DNA from: JAFGBI01 sp964480725
GTDB taxonomy: Bacteria; Myxococcota_A; Polyangia; Polyangiales; Polyangiaceae
Assembly (NCBI GenBank): GCA_964480725.1
Contig: CAYZQO010000008.1
Span: forward strand, 62,001-126,000
Direction: 5' to 3'
Length of the DNA: 64,000 bases
Shown here: positions 56,249-64,000 of the stretch, one piece after another
Position numbering within the stretch: position 1 is the first letter of the stretch
Layout: each line of letters starts with the position of its first letter
The notes under the pieces: model-generated
The model's input: only the letters and a program-made list of their open reading frames with translations
What the model was told of the DNA's origin: nothing
Databases searched by the model: none
Made by a program: the position numbers and the translations under genes

Positions 56249-56860
56249 TCAGCCCCCCGAGACGATCGCTAGCGACTCCTTGAGGCCGCTCATCAGGAAG
56301 TGGGCGCCGATGGCGCCGATGAAAATCTGCAGGATGCGCGACAGCGCCAGCGCGCCGAGCCGGCCGATGAGGCGGTGAAGCAGCGCCGAGGCTTGCAGGA
56401 TGACCCAGGTCGCGCCGAAGACCGCCACGATGCTGGTGGTGGCGATCAGCGTCCCGTCGCGGTTCAGGATCAGGATCGCTGTGACGACCGCCCCGGGACC
56501 GACGAGCAACGGCACCGCGAGTGGGACCACGCCGTACTCCAGCACGTCGTCGCCCTTGCCGAGCCGCTGCTCCTGCGCGCCGAAGGCGACGTTCCGGACC
56601 GCGATCACGGTCAGCATGATCCCCCCGGCGATCTTGAACTCGGCCATCTCGATGCGGAAGACCACGTCCATCACCCACTGCCCAAAGAGCGCGAGCAAGA
56701 GCAGCGTCACGAGCCCCGTCACCGTCGCCGTGTGGAACAGGCGCCGCCGCGTGGGACGATCGAGCGCGGTCACCAGCTCGGCGAAGAGCGGGAGGTTGCC
56801 GAGGGGGTTCACGATCGCGAAGAGCGCGAGGAACGCGTTGATCCAGCTCTGCATCGCCAT
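56249..56860 (-). CDS. MarC family inner-membrane protein
   Basis: 203 residues with about six hydrophobic helices: INAFLALFAIVNPLGNLPLFAEL (the NPxG motif near the N-terminus is a family mark), TGLVTLLLLALFGQWVMDVVF, FKIAGGIMLTVIAV and VVPLAVPLLVGPGAVVTAIL (PLLxGPG motif), ending GLKESLAIVSGG. MarC proteins are inner-membrane proteins of uncertain transport function; older links to multidrug resistance were not upheld. Starts at 56860 (MAMQSW) or 56854 are possible. Convergent with the giant lipoprotein gene. Confidence 0.9.
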   Translation of the reverse strand: MAMQSWINAFLALFAIVNPLGNLPLFAELVTALDRPTRRRLFHTATVTGLVTLLLLALFGQWVMDVVFRIEMAEFKIAGGIMLTVIAVRNVAFGAQEQRLGKGDDVLEYGVVPLAVPLLVGPGAVVTAILILNRDGTLIATTSIVAVFGATWVILQASALLHRLIGRLGALALSRILQIFIGAIGAHFLMSGLKESLAIVSGG

Positions 56861-57027
56861 CTGGCGATCTCGCTCGCTAGGCCATCGCCGCCCTGGCCGC
56901 AACCGTGTTCGTCGCGCCGCGCCCGCTGAGCTCCGGCGCCTTTTCGGCAGGCTCGTCGAGACGGGCCCGGTGAAGGCGAGGACGAGGCCTCGCTTGCCGA
57001 GTAGGATCCGGGGCAACGAGCCCCTCT

Positions 57028-57771
57028 ATGTGCGCCGCCACCGGCCGCCGCCTCGCCCCCATGCCGCTCGGGGCGTCCCTGGTCCACTTCGGGCTGCCGG
57101 CGCTCGGCCTCTTCGGGGTGACCCGCTGGGGGATCCCGGCGCTCCTGCGAGCGGGGGTGGCCCCGATGACGGCGTGGTACCTGGCGGGGCTCGCCGTGTT
57201 CGCGCCCCTGCTCGTGATCTCCCTGGGTCGGGCGCGCCGGGAGGCCGGGGGAGAGCCGGGGGCCGTCGCGCGGCGGCTGTGGCTCCGCCGGCCGAGCCGT
57301 GCCGAGCTTCTCGAGGCGGGGCTCGTGCTGGCGGCCGTGCTCGTCGCGAGCGGCGCGGTGTTCGGTGGCATGGCGCTCGGGGCGCGCGCGCTCGGGGCGC
57401 CCACGCCGTCGCCGCTGCCGCCTTTCCTCGTGGGCCTCGACCTCGGGCGAGGGACGGGATCGGCGCCGCTGATGGCGCTGTGGGTACCGTTCTTCTGCTG
57501 CAACATCTTGGGCGAGGAGCTCTTCTGGCGCGGGTACATCCTGCCGCGCCAGGAGCTCGCCTTCGGCCGGCACGCCTGGGCGCTCAACGGCGCCCTCTGG
57601 GCGGTCTTCCACCTCTCGTTCGGGGGGTCGCTGCTGGTCCTGCTCGTCCCGCTGCTGGTGGCGCTGCCGTGGCTGGTGCAGCGCCGCCGGAACCTCTGGC
57701 TCGGCGTGCTCCTGCACGGCGTCTACAATGGCATCCCGTCGCTGCTGATCGCGAGCGGGCTCCTTCGGTGA
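57028..57771 (+). CDS. CPBP family intramembrane metalloprotease (Abi/CAAX type)
   Basis: 247 residues, about six helices. Motif 1 is GEELFWRGYILPRQE (E163, E164, R168), motif 2 is ALWAVFHLSFGG (His), and a third conserved site is LLHGVYNGIPSLL (His-x-x-x-Asn). These are the zinc-binding residues of the CPBP (ABI) family that cleaves peptide bonds in the membrane or handles prenylated peptides. Divergent from the MarC gene; no substrate gene is adjacent. ATG 57028 is used; ATG 57061 also begins before the first helix. Confidence 0.88.
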   Translation: MCAATGRRLAPMPLGASLVHFGLPALGLFGVTRWGIPALLRAGVAPMTAWYLAGLAVFAPLLVISLGRARREAGGEPGAVARRLWLRRPSRAELLEAGLVLAAVLVASGAVFGGMALGARALGAPTPSPLPPFLVGLDLGRGTGSAPLMALWVPFFCCNILGEELFWRGYILPRQELAFGRHAWALNGALWAVFHLSFGGSLLVLLVPLLVALPWLVQRRRNLWLGVLLHGVYNGIPSLLIASGLLR

Positions 57772-58232
57772 CCGGGGCGTGCGGGGTGGTGCCTGCGGCC
57801 ATTCGGGTCGCTCACAGTGGGTACACCGCCACCTGCGTGAAGCGACCACCGGGCAGCGAAGCGCGCTCAACGCGTCGGCTGGTGCTCCCTCGGCGCACTC
57901 TGCCTCGTGATGCTCGCGGTTGAGGTCGCAGCAGCTCGGCGCGAAGCCCGCGCCGCGATGCTGTCGCTCGTCGTTCACGGGCTGCCTGGGCGGGCCGTGC
58001 CACACCGTGACAGCGGCGCCCGGGAGCGGGCGGGCGCCGCGCCGCCCCGGTGGGGCCCAAGGCGGCGTGATCGCTCCGCTCGCCCACCAGCGGGGCTCGA
58101 CGGTGGCGGTCGGCGTACCTAGGCACGGGGATTGCAAAAGCACGAGTGGCGCTCGCCGCCTCCCCGCACTTCACCGCCATCGGCGGGGGACCAGGGGGCT
58201 CAGGTTGGACCGGCGCCGAGCTTGGAGCCAAG
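57772..58232. other. Intergenic region with a sigma-54 promoter
   Basis: 461 bp between the CPBP gene and the SRPBCC gene; no supported gene. Its right end holds a consensus sigma-54 promoter (58121-58136). Confidence 0.45.
58121..58136 (+). promoter_or_regulatory. Sigma-54 (RpoN) promoter for the SRPBCC protein gene
   Basis: GGCACG-GGGA-TTGCA matches the sigma-54 consensus: GG at 58122-58123 and GC at 58134-58135 are separated by exactly 10 bp. The predicted transcript starts near 58146, which is where a GTG lies; this supports the downstream GTG at 58233 as the real start. Myxobacteria use many sigma-54 promoters with enhancer-binding activators. Confidence 0.65.
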
Positions 58233-58853
58233 GTGAAGAACGTGAATGCGAGGACCATCGGTGCGCTGATCGGGGCTGCTCTGCTGCTGGGCGGCTCGGT
58301 GGCCGTGGCAGGGTCCGACTCCGTCTGGCAGCGCCTTCGGGGGATCCATCCGCGCGCCGAGCAGTACTCGGTCGCCGTGTCGGACTCGCGGATCAAGGCC
58401 GGCGGGGCTCGCGCCTTCGTCAAGGCACCCATCGCGACGACGACGGCCGTCGTGACCGACTACGCGAACTACCCGGTGATGATCCGGCGCTTCGAGCAGG
58501 CCGAGGTCGTCGGCAAGCACGGCGACCAGACGGACGTCGCCGTGCGCGTCCCCATCCTGAACGGTCGCGCCCGGGTGAAGGGCACTCTGCGCTTCGATCC
58601 TCCGCGGCAGGTCGGGGACGAGACGGTGATCGTCGGCCGCATGATCAACGGCAACGTGAAGCGATTCGAGGCGACCTTCCGCCTGAAGAAGGTGGACGAC
58701 GCCAACACCCAGCTCAGCCTCGAGATGCTGATCAACCCATCGTTTCCCGCGCCGGGCTCGCTGGTCACGACGGAGACGGCGGACGCCGCGGACGGCACTG
58801 TGCGCCGGCTGCGCGGCTTCTCGGAGCGACGGTTCGTCGCTGGCAAGGGCTGA
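58233..58853 (+). CDS. Exported SRPBCC (START/polyketide-cyclase fold) protein
   Basis: 206 residues from GTG 58233 with GGAG about 9 bases before. An N-terminal helix or signal (IGALIGAALLLGGSVAVAG) precedes a lipid/ligand-binding SRPBCC-type domain: RAFVKAPIATTTAVVTDYANYPVMIRRFEQAEVVGKHGDQTDVAVRVPILNG, RVKGTLRFDPPRQVGDETVIVGRMINGNVKRFEATFRLKKVDDANTQLSLEMLINP. It would bind a hydrophobic ligand in the periplasm. Apparently monocistronic under the sigma-54 promoter upstream. Ligand unknown. Confidence 0.8.
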   Translation: MKNVNARTIGALIGAALLLGGSVAVAGSDSVWQRLRGIHPRAEQYSVAVSDSRIKAGGARAFVKAPIATTTAVVTDYANYPVMIRRFEQAEVVGKHGDQTDVAVRVPILNGRARVKGTLRFDPPRQVGDETVIVGRMINGNVKRFEATFRLKKVDDANTQLSLEMLINPSFPAPGSLVTTETADAADGTVRRLRGFSERRFVAGKG

Positions 58854-58936
58854 GGCGCGGTCATCACCGACCGTGAGCGCCGACGGTCGGGCGGGGCTGG
58901 AATCCTCGCGACGCCGCGTGTACCGTCCGAGTCCTC

Positions 58937-59743
58937 ATGTCACCCGTGCGCCGGCGTCCGGTCGGGGGTCCTTTCCAGCGGCTGCTCCACCTGGGCAAGA
59001 GCCGCTACTGTCCTGCGTGCGGCGCCCACACCCGCGCCTTCGTGACCTACGGCTCCCCACCGCGGCCGGACGCTCGTTGCCCGATCTGCCACAGCCTGGA
59101 GCGGGAGCGCGCCCAGGTGCTGACGATCCGGCGCCTGATCGCGCCGCGGTTCGCGGGGGGCGCGCCGGTGCGCGTCCTGCACGTGGCACCCGAGGCGGGG
59201 GTCGAGCGCGCGCTGCGAGCGATCCCTGGCGTGGTCTACCTCAGCGGCGACATGGCGCCCGGTTGCGCCATGCAGGTCGTCGACTTGACCGCCCTGCAGT
59301 TCCCGGACGGGGCCTTCGATCTGATCTTCGTGAGCCACGTCCTCGAGCACATCGAGGACGACCGGCGAGCCATGGCGGAGATGCTACGGGTGCTCGCGCC
59401 GGAGGGCGTGGCATTCGTCGAGGTGCCCGTGCTGCGCCAGACGACGATCGAGGATCCGAGCGTGCGGGATCGCGCGGGCCGCAAGTCGGCGTTCGGGCAG
59501 TCTGACCACGTCCGCGTCTGCGGGTCCGACTACGGGGAGCGCCTGCGCGAGGCCGGCTTCGCGGTGCAAGCGCTCTCCGTGCGCGAGCAGTTCTCGGCCG
59601 CCGAGATAGCGCGCTCCCGGCTGCTGCTCGAGTTGCCCGAGGCCGCGCGTCGCGCCATGCCGAGTTGGTACGAGCGCCACTTCGACGTCGCCTGGCTGTG
59701 CTCGCGGGGGCCGGGAGGCGCAGTGTCGCCAGGCGTCGCCTGA
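58937..59743 (+). CDS. Class I SAM-dependent methyltransferase with N-terminal zinc ribbon
   Basis: 268 residues. A zinc-binding motif CPACG...CPIC (C25, C28, C48, C51) precedes the methyltransferase domain: VRVLHVAPEAGVERALR (SAM-binding loop, about 79-95), VVYLSGDMAPG, FPDGAFDLIFVSHVLEHIEDDRRAMAEMLRVLAPEGVAFVEVPV (motifs II-III; VLEHI is common in Methyltransf_11-type enzymes) and HVRVCGSDYGERLREAGF. Substrate unknown; the closest family feel is sugar or natural-product methylation. It starts 83 bp after the SRPBCC gene. Confidence 0.85.
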   Translation: MSPVRRRPVGGPFQRLLHLGKSRYCPACGAHTRAFVTYGSPPRPDARCPICHSLERERAQVLTIRRLIAPRFAGGAPVRVLHVAPEAGVERALRAIPGVVYLSGDMAPGCAMQVVDLTALQFPDGAFDLIFVSHVLEHIEDDRRAMAEMLRVLAPEGVAFVEVPVLRQTTIEDPSVRDRAGRKSAFGQSDHVRVCGSDYGERLREAGFAVQALSVREQFSAAEIARSRLLLELPEAARRAMPSWYERHFDVAWLCSRGPGGAVSPGVA

Positions 59744-60040
59744 GCGGGGTGAGCCCCGCGACCACCAAAGCCGCCTCGAGCCGCACCGAGGGCCGGATCG
59801 GCGAAGGAGTCAGGGCTCCGTGCGGGAGCTGCACGTGCCCGTCCACGTGGCGTCAGGCTGGCAGGACATGGTGCTCGGGCTGCAGTCGTTGCAGCCCACG
59901 CACCGGTCCGCGTCGGAGAGCCACCCGCGGGTTGGCGCAAGGTCGAGGTTTCGCCACCGCAATTCGAGGGCGTCGAGGCTCCCGTGGCACAGCGCGGCGC
60001 GCTGTCACGGAGCCCCCGCCCCGTGCGACCACCGGATGGC
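59744..60040. other. Short spacer with an unexplained Cys-rich frame on the minus strand
   Basis: 297 bp. On the minus strand an open frame (60004-59810, no ATG) reads CHGSLDALELRWRNLDLAP, then RGWLSDADRCVGCNDCSPST, ending CQPDATWTGTCSS. Six Cys in 65 codons is unusual. It may be a decayed gene end or a chance frame. No promoter seen. Confidence 0.3.
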
Positions 60041-60676
60041 ATGGATGGAACGCAACGCGACGCGGCTCGAGTGAGCCATCGGGGCTGGGTCCTCGGCCTG
60101 GTCCTGCTCACGTACCTCGGCGCCGGGCGCTGGCTCGCCGCACGGTTGGGGCCGTTCGTTCCCGGCGCGGGCACGCTGGTCCCGCCTCTCCTCCTCCTCG
60201 CGCTCTGCCTGCCGGGGTGGGTTGGCCGGCCCGTTGGCGCGGCGAGCGCGAGGCGCGCCGCGCTCCGTCCCGCTCGCGCGACGATCGCGGGGGTGGTTGC
60301 GGTGGGGGCGGGGTACGGGGCGCTCCGGCTCGCGCAGGGCGCGCACACGGACGCGGCTGCCGCGGTTGGGATCACGCTCGTGGTGCCGCTCGCGGAGGAG
60401 CTCTACTTTCGCGGCGCGCTGCTCGACGAGCTGGTCCGCACCCGCGGCAGGACGTCGGCGGTCGCGGCGGTCGCGCTGATCTTCGCGCTCACCCACGCGC
60501 CGGCAGCGCCGGCGCGGCTGCTCGCCATGGGCGCGCTCTCGGTTGGGCTCTCCGGCCTTGTGCTCGCCACGGGTACCCTGCGCTGGGCCGTGCTGGCGCA
60601 CGTGCTGTGGAACACGGCGTCGCTCGCGCTCGCGCCGGGCGCGCTGGGAGCGGGAGGGGACGATGCTCACGGGTAG
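60041..60676 (+). CDS. CPBP family intramembrane protease of the radical SAM cassette
   Basis: 211 residues from ATG 60041 (GTG 60071 is an alternative). Hydrophobic helices throughout, with VVPLAEELYFRGALLDELVR (E119, E120, R124) as motif 1, ALIFALTHAP (His) as motif 2 and AVLAHVLWNTASLALAP (His and Asn) as motif 3, the metal-site residues of CPBP/ABI proteases. Its stop overlaps the start of the radical SAM gene by 14 bp, so the proteins are co-translated. In RiPP-type systems CPBP proteins can cleave or confer immunity to a modified peptide; here a role in maturing the product of this operon is the inference. Confidence 0.87.
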   Translation: MDGTQRDAARVSHRGWVLGLVLLTYLGAGRWLAARLGPFVPGAGTLVPPLLLLALCLPGWVGRPVGAASARRAALRPARATIAGVVAVGAGYGALRLAQGAHTDAAAAVGITLVVPLAEELYFRGALLDELVRTRGRTSAVAAVALIFALTHAPAAPARLLAMGALSVGLSGLVLATGTLRWAVLAHVLWNTASLALAPGALGAGGDDAHG

Positions 60677-62066
60677 CGAGCGCCTCCGATCGGCACCACC
60701 GACCCTCCGCGAGCGCCGCGGCGAGAGGACCCTGCTGGTCTGGGGCGAGCTCGGGCAGTGGATGGTGGTGGACGACGAGGTCGTCGCGCTCCTCGGTCGA
60801 TTCGACGGGGAGCGCCGGCTCGAGGAGGCGGCGCGCGGCTTCATCGGCGTCAGGCCCGTGGTCAGCGAGCTGCTGTCGCGCCGGATTCTCGCCGAGCCCG
60901 GGCGCGGCGCGCCTGCGGACGCGGCCGCGGCCGCGTCCGCGCCGCTGCTCGGCAACGTCACGCTCAACGTCACTCGACGGTGTAACCTCCGCTGCGCCCA
61001 CTGTTACGTCGCCGGGCCGCAGGGCCCCGAGCTCCCGGTCGAAACCCTGCTGGCGGGGCTCGAGGGGATCGGCGCCGTCTGTCACCCCGGGGCGAGCCTC
61101 ATCCTACTCGGCGGGGAGCCGCTGCTCGACGTCGATCGCCTCCGGCCAATCCTCGCCTGGGCGCGGCGGGACTTCGAGCGGACCGTCACCCTGTCGACCA
61201 ACGGCACCCCGGTGACCCCCGAGCTGGCCGCGCTCCTCGCCGCGCACGCGGTCGAGGTGCAGGTTTCGCTCGACTCGCCCGACCCGGCCGAGAACGACGC
61301 GCTCCGCGGCCCCGGGGCGTTCGTGGCGGCGACGCGCGCGGTGTGCCTGCTCGCCCGGGCGGGGGTCAGGGTGCTCGTGAGCATGGTGTACACGGCGCGC
61401 ACCTACCGGCGCCTCGAGGCGCTGCTCGAGGCCTGTCGCGAGCTCGGCGCCGAGGAGGTGCGCTTCATGCCGCTCCGCGGCCTCGGGCGCGCGCGGGACC
61501 TGCTCGAGCAGGTCCCCGATCAAGCAGTGGTGTTCGAGCACGTGCTCGACGTGCTCGGCCGGCGGCCGGAGCTGCGGAGCCTGCTCGGCCGCGGGTACTT
61601 CGCGAGCCTGGTCCGTGGCTGCTCGCGCTCCAGCACCCGCCCCGGCTGTGGGATCGGTACCGACACGCTCCTGGTGGACGCCGACGGTGCCGTCTACCCC
61701 TGCCCGAACCACTGCGCGCCGGCGTTTCGCCTGGGCTCGGTGGCGGAGCAGCCCCTCGCGCGGATCTACCGCGACAGTCCCGAGCTCGCGCGGCTGCGCG
61801 CCGACTACCGAGTGGAGCGCTACGACGACTGCCGGTCTTGCGCCTTTCGCCGCTGGTGCGCGGGCGACTGTCGCGGCGAGCTGCTTGCGCGGGGCGGGAG
61901 CGCGAGCGGGCGGGCGCCGCACTGCGCGGAGCTCCAGCGCGTGTACCGGCGGATCCTCTGGCTGCTGGCCGACGGGGATCCGCGTGTTCTCTCCCTCGGC
62001 CGCCCGCGCGACGGAGCCGGCTCTGCATCGGATGGGCGGGTCACTGCGAGAGGAGGATCATCATGA
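60663..62066 (+). CDS. RRE (PqqD-like) radical SAM/SPASM protein
   Basis: 467 residues. An N-terminal PqqD-like winged domain at about 15-80 (GERTLLVWGELGQWMVVDDEVVALLGRFDGERRLEEAARGF; VVSELLSRRILAEPG), the usual peptide-recognition element. The radical SAM core has RRCNLRCAHCYVAG (C107, C111, C114), LLGGEPLLD (GGEP), STNGTPV and VSLDSP. SPASM region: GCGIGTDTLLVDADGAVYPCPNHC and CRSCAFRRWCAGDCRGE. Such enzymes install crosslinks or other C-centred changes in peptides. It overlaps the CPBP gene by 14 bp and the next gene by 4 bp (ATGA, with GAGGAGGA before it). The substrate is expected in or near this operon. Confidence 0.9.
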   Translation: MLTGSERLRSAPPTLRERRGERTLLVWGELGQWMVVDDEVVALLGRFDGERRLEEAARGFIGVRPVVSELLSRRILAEPGRGAPADAAAAASAPLLGNVTLNVTRRCNLRCAHCYVAGPQGPELPVETLLAGLEGIGAVCHPGASLILLGGEPLLDVDRLRPILAWARRDFERTVTLSTNGTPVTPELAALLAAHAVEVQVSLDSPDPAENDALRGPGAFVAATRAVCLLARAGVRVLVSMVYTARTYRRLEALLEACRELGAEEVRFMPLRGLGRARDLLEQVPDQAVVFEHVLDVLGRRPELRSLLGRGYFASLVRGCSRSSTRPGCGIGTDTLLVDADGAVYPCPNHCAPAFRLGSVAEQPLARIYRDSPELARLRADYRVERYDDCRSCAFRRWCAGDCRGELLARGGSASGRAPHCAELQRVYRRILWLLADGDPRVLSLGRPRDGAGSASDGRVTARGGSS

Positions 62067-63316
62067 GGATTCTAGCGTCGAGTCTAGCGGAGGTCTTTGG
62101 CGAGGTGCTGCACCCCGGTTACGGGCACTCCCCGACCTGGAAGCCGACCCCGTTGCCGCAGGAGATGCTACCGGTCACCGCCGAGCCGACGCTGGCGCTC
62201 GATCTCGACGCCGCCCTCGCGCTCGCGGAGCCGCCAGCGGTCGCGGCGACGCGCGTGCCGAGCGGAGCGTCGAGCCGCGAGGACGAGTTCGTCGCTGTCG
62301 CGCCCCGCGTCGACTCGAGCCAGCACCAGCCCGAAGAGCTCGTCTCTCGCGTCGCCGCGGAGCTCGACGGTATTGGGTCGTGGGGGGCGGCCCCCCTCGC
62401 CGCCTCGCTGGCCCTCGCGGGTTTCCTCCTCCTCCCGCGCCGCGTCCGGCCGCGTGCCCTCGCCCGCACCGCCCTCGGGGCGCTCGCGATCGGGCTCGGG
62501 TGCACGGTCGGGCTGCTGCACGCGGAGTCGGCGGCGCGCGACGCGGCGCCCCTTCCGGCGCCCGCGTCTGCGACCGTGCCCGCGTCGGCGACGGTGCCGG
62601 CCTCGGCAGCAGCCGCGACGGAGGGGGCGGGGGGCGCCCCCCGCTTCGCGCACCCCCGCGAGGCGACGCTGGCGATCCTCTACGGTCTGCTCTGGGATGG
62701 CCTGGTGACGACGCCGTTGCCCAAGGACGAGCAACGGGGACATCGCCCGTTCCGCGGCCTCGACGAGCTCCGCGGCGAGCTCGCCTTCCCGGTGTCCCCG
62801 CTCACCCCCGGCATGGCGCACGCCCTGTCGCGGCCGGAGCTCGACGGTTGGGGGCGACCGTTCGTCTTCGCGGCGAAGGGGACCGGGGACTACACCGTGA
62901 CCAGCGCGGGCGGGGACGGCCTGCCAGCCACCGGGGACGATCTCGTGCTTTCGGTGGACAAGCCCTTCGATCCGAGCTGGGCGCGTCATCGCCAGGCGCT
63001 CTTCCTGCGGCGCCAGGGGGACGCGATGCTCGTCTTCTACCACCGGCACGCCTTCGGGCAGAAATGGTGGCGGATGGGGTATCACCATCGCCAGCTCGCA
63101 CGCGAGCTCACTGGAACGGAGCTCTTCGACGTGATCGAGGAGCGACAGCTCTACCCGGTGTCCCGGCGCACCGCGCTGCGCGCGCGCTTCGACGGGCTGG
63201 CCGCGTCATCGAGCGCCACTGTGCTCGTGTTCTATCCGCGCCGGGCCATGATCGGCAGCGGGACGCTCGGCCTCGACTTCTCGCACATCCACCGCGAGCC
63301 CTGGGCGGGCTTCTGA
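62063..63316 (+). CDS. Membrane protein with GspG-like C-terminal domain, candidate substrate or partner of the radical SAM enzyme
   Basis: 417 residues from the ATG that overlaps the radical SAM gene's TGA. The N-terminal ~105 residues are soluble (MRILASSLAEVFGEVLHPGY...PTWKPTPLPQE; acidic, Ala/Pro-rich, with a helix PEELVSRVAAELDG). Two hydrophobic helices lie at about 111-126 (APLAASLALAGFLLLP) and 133-155 (LARTALGALAIGLGCTVGLL). A region at 261-290, DGWGRPFVFAAKGTGDYTVTSAGGDGLPATGDD, closely follows the C-terminal pattern of type II secretion pseudopilins (DPWGxPY...GDYxLxSxGxDGxxGGxxxDD). No prepilin peptidase site is visible. It may be the modified protein, a carrier for it, or an assembly platform. 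Not recognised as a known family. Confidence 0.75.
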   Translation: MRILASSLAEVFGEVLHPGYGHSPTWKPTPLPQEMLPVTAEPTLALDLDAALALAEPPAVAATRVPSGASSREDEFVAVAPRVDSSQHQPEELVSRVAAELDGIGSWGAAPLAASLALAGFLLLPRRVRPRALARTALGALAIGLGCTVGLLHAESAARDAAPLPAPASATVPASATVPASAAAATEGAGGAPRFAHPREATLAILYGLLWDGLVTTPLPKDEQRGHRPFRGLDELRGELAFPVSPLTPGMAHALSRPELDGWGRPFVFAAKGTGDYTVTSAGGDGLPATGDDLVLSVDKPFDPSWARHRQALFLRRQGDAMLVFYHRHAFGQKWWRMGYHHRQLARELTGTELFDVIEERQLYPVSRRTALRARFDGLAASSSATVLVFYPRRAMIGSGTLGLDFSHIHREPWAGF

Positions 63317-63423
63317 GCGCGCGCCACGCTCGCGCAGTCGGGGGGCCAGCGGTGGGGGAGCAACTCTGGTCGAGTGCGGGCCGACTGGGGCGTGTCGTCG
63401 CGGGTCGCGGCGAGGCGCGGGCG

Positions 63424-64000
63424 ATGGTCGATTCACCGCACGACAAGCTGTTCAAGGAGGCGTTCGGATCGGTGCCGGCGATGGCGGCGCTGCTGCGGAG
63501 CGTGCTGCCGTCGTCGATCGCGGCGCGGGTGGATCTCGGCACGCTGAAGGCGGTGCCGGGGTCGTTCACGGACGCGCGGCTGGCGGGGTCGGAGAGCGAT
63601 CTGCTCTTCTCGGTCGAGCTCGAGGGGCGGCCGGCGCTGGTGTACGTGCTGGTGGAGCACAAGAGCGGCCCGGACCGCTGGGTGACGTTCCAGGTCCTGC
63701 GCTACGTGGTGCGGATCTGGGAGCGGGTGCTCGCGGAGTCGCCCTCGCCGTCGGTGCTGCCGCCAGTGATCCCGCTGGTCGTGCACCACGGGGAGGTCCC
63801 GTGGGCGGGGCCGACGCGGCTGGTGGAGCTGCTCGATCCGGTCATTGTCGCGGTGCCGGAGCTTGGGCGGCTGGTGCCGGATTTCGCGGTGCTTCTCGAC
63901 GATCTCACGGTGGCGACCGACGCGGAGCTCGAGGCGCGGCAGCTGGGGCTGTTTACGACCATCGCCGCGGTGTTTCTGCGCGACGCGCGGGATCCGGCGC
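63424..64000 (+). CDS. Rpn family recombination-promoting nuclease / putative transposase (partial, open at right edge)
   Basis: Open frame from ATG 63424 to the window end. SPHDKLFKEAFGSVPAMAALLRSVLP is the typical opening (HD.LFK..F) of Rpn/transposase_31-type proteins. The PD-(D/E)XK nuclease core follows: ESDLLFSVELEGRPALVYVLVEHKS (D59, E78, K80), then RYVVRIWERVL and PPVIPLVVHHGEVPW. Members cleave DNA and promote RecA-independent recombination, often as multicopy mobile-like genes. About 190 codons are present; the C-terminus lies beyond the window. Confidence 0.9.
   Translation, partial: MVDSPHDKLFKEAFGSVPAMAALLRSVLPSSIAARVDLGTLKAVPGSFTDARLAGSESDLLFSVELEGRPALVYVLVEHKSGPDRWVTFQVLRYVVRIWERVLAESPSPSVLPPVIPLVVHHGEVPWAGPTRLVELLDPVIVAVPELGRLVPDFAVLLDDLTVATDAELEARQLGLFTTIAAVFLRDARDPA

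Noticed and set aside
61343..62062. N-terminal extension of the GspG-like protein
   Set aside because: Runs through the radical SAM gene in another frame and is Arg-rich; the ATG at 62063 has a strong ribosome-binding site and the usual 4-bp overlap.

Overview
The window is very GC-rich DNA from a myxobacterium, most likely of the Polyangiales (Sorangium/Polyangium-like) branch. Supporting signs are a MYXO-CTERM sorting tail, Pkn-type Ser/Thr kinases (one with an N-terminal zinc ribbon), a TIGR04551-like outer-membrane protein, many lipoproteins with TGG-type linkers, giant DUF4215 Cys-rich repeat lipoproteins and a consensus sigma-54 promoter. The contig is a draft: two 100-N gaps (35490-35589 and 46208-46307) both fall inside TGG-coding repeats.

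Layout. 1-9976: cell-surface and signalling genes (outer-membrane protein open at the left edge, two Ser/Thr kinases, a thrombospondin-3 repeat barrel, a frameshifted thioredoxin-like pseudogene, a HEAT-repeat protein, a metal-binding-type repeat lipoprotein). 10218-12790: radical SAM/SPASM enzyme, small zinc-ribbon protein, D12-class DNA methyltransferase. 12935-17898: glycan block with a GT39-type membrane mannosyltransferase, a GT2 transferase, and a DegT-fold enzyme carrying His instead of the PLP lysine paired with a GDP-fucose-synthase-like reductase, which suggests a 3,6-dideoxyhexose route. 18070-27323: secreted proteins (GH-A glycosidase, beta-helix MYXO-CTERM protein, thioredoxin-fold lipoprotein, DedA membrane protein). 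27455-32524: beta-propeller proteins, two with disrupted reading frames. 32521-33441: a nucleotidyltransferase relic and a toxin-antitoxin pair. 33515-35904: GH3 lipoprotein. 36104-40302: glycosyltransferases and a tail-anchored coiled-coil protein. 40510-44317: PD40 lipoprotein, then an ECF sigma / anti-sigma-TPR / outer-membrane protein unit. 44379-49176: divergent PL11 rhamnogalacturonan lyase and GH5 cellulase. 49607-56122: two DUF4215 repeat lipoproteins. 56249-59743: MarC protein, CPBP protease, SRPBCC protein, methyltransferase. 60041-63316: a tightly overlapped CPBP protease / RRE-radical SAM-SPASM / GspG-like membrane protein cassette. 63424-end: Rpn-family nuclease.

How the genes fit together. 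The secreted GH5, GH3, GH-A and PL11 enzymes plus the beta-helix protein form a plant-polysaccharide-degrading set, displayed as lipoproteins on repetitive linkers. The most novel-looking unit is the 60041-63316 cassette, which looks like a peptide or protein modification system with a maturation protease. A second notable element is a structured ~113-bp repeat present in two inverted copies (22907-23019 and 40402-40515), with a partial third match near 20996.
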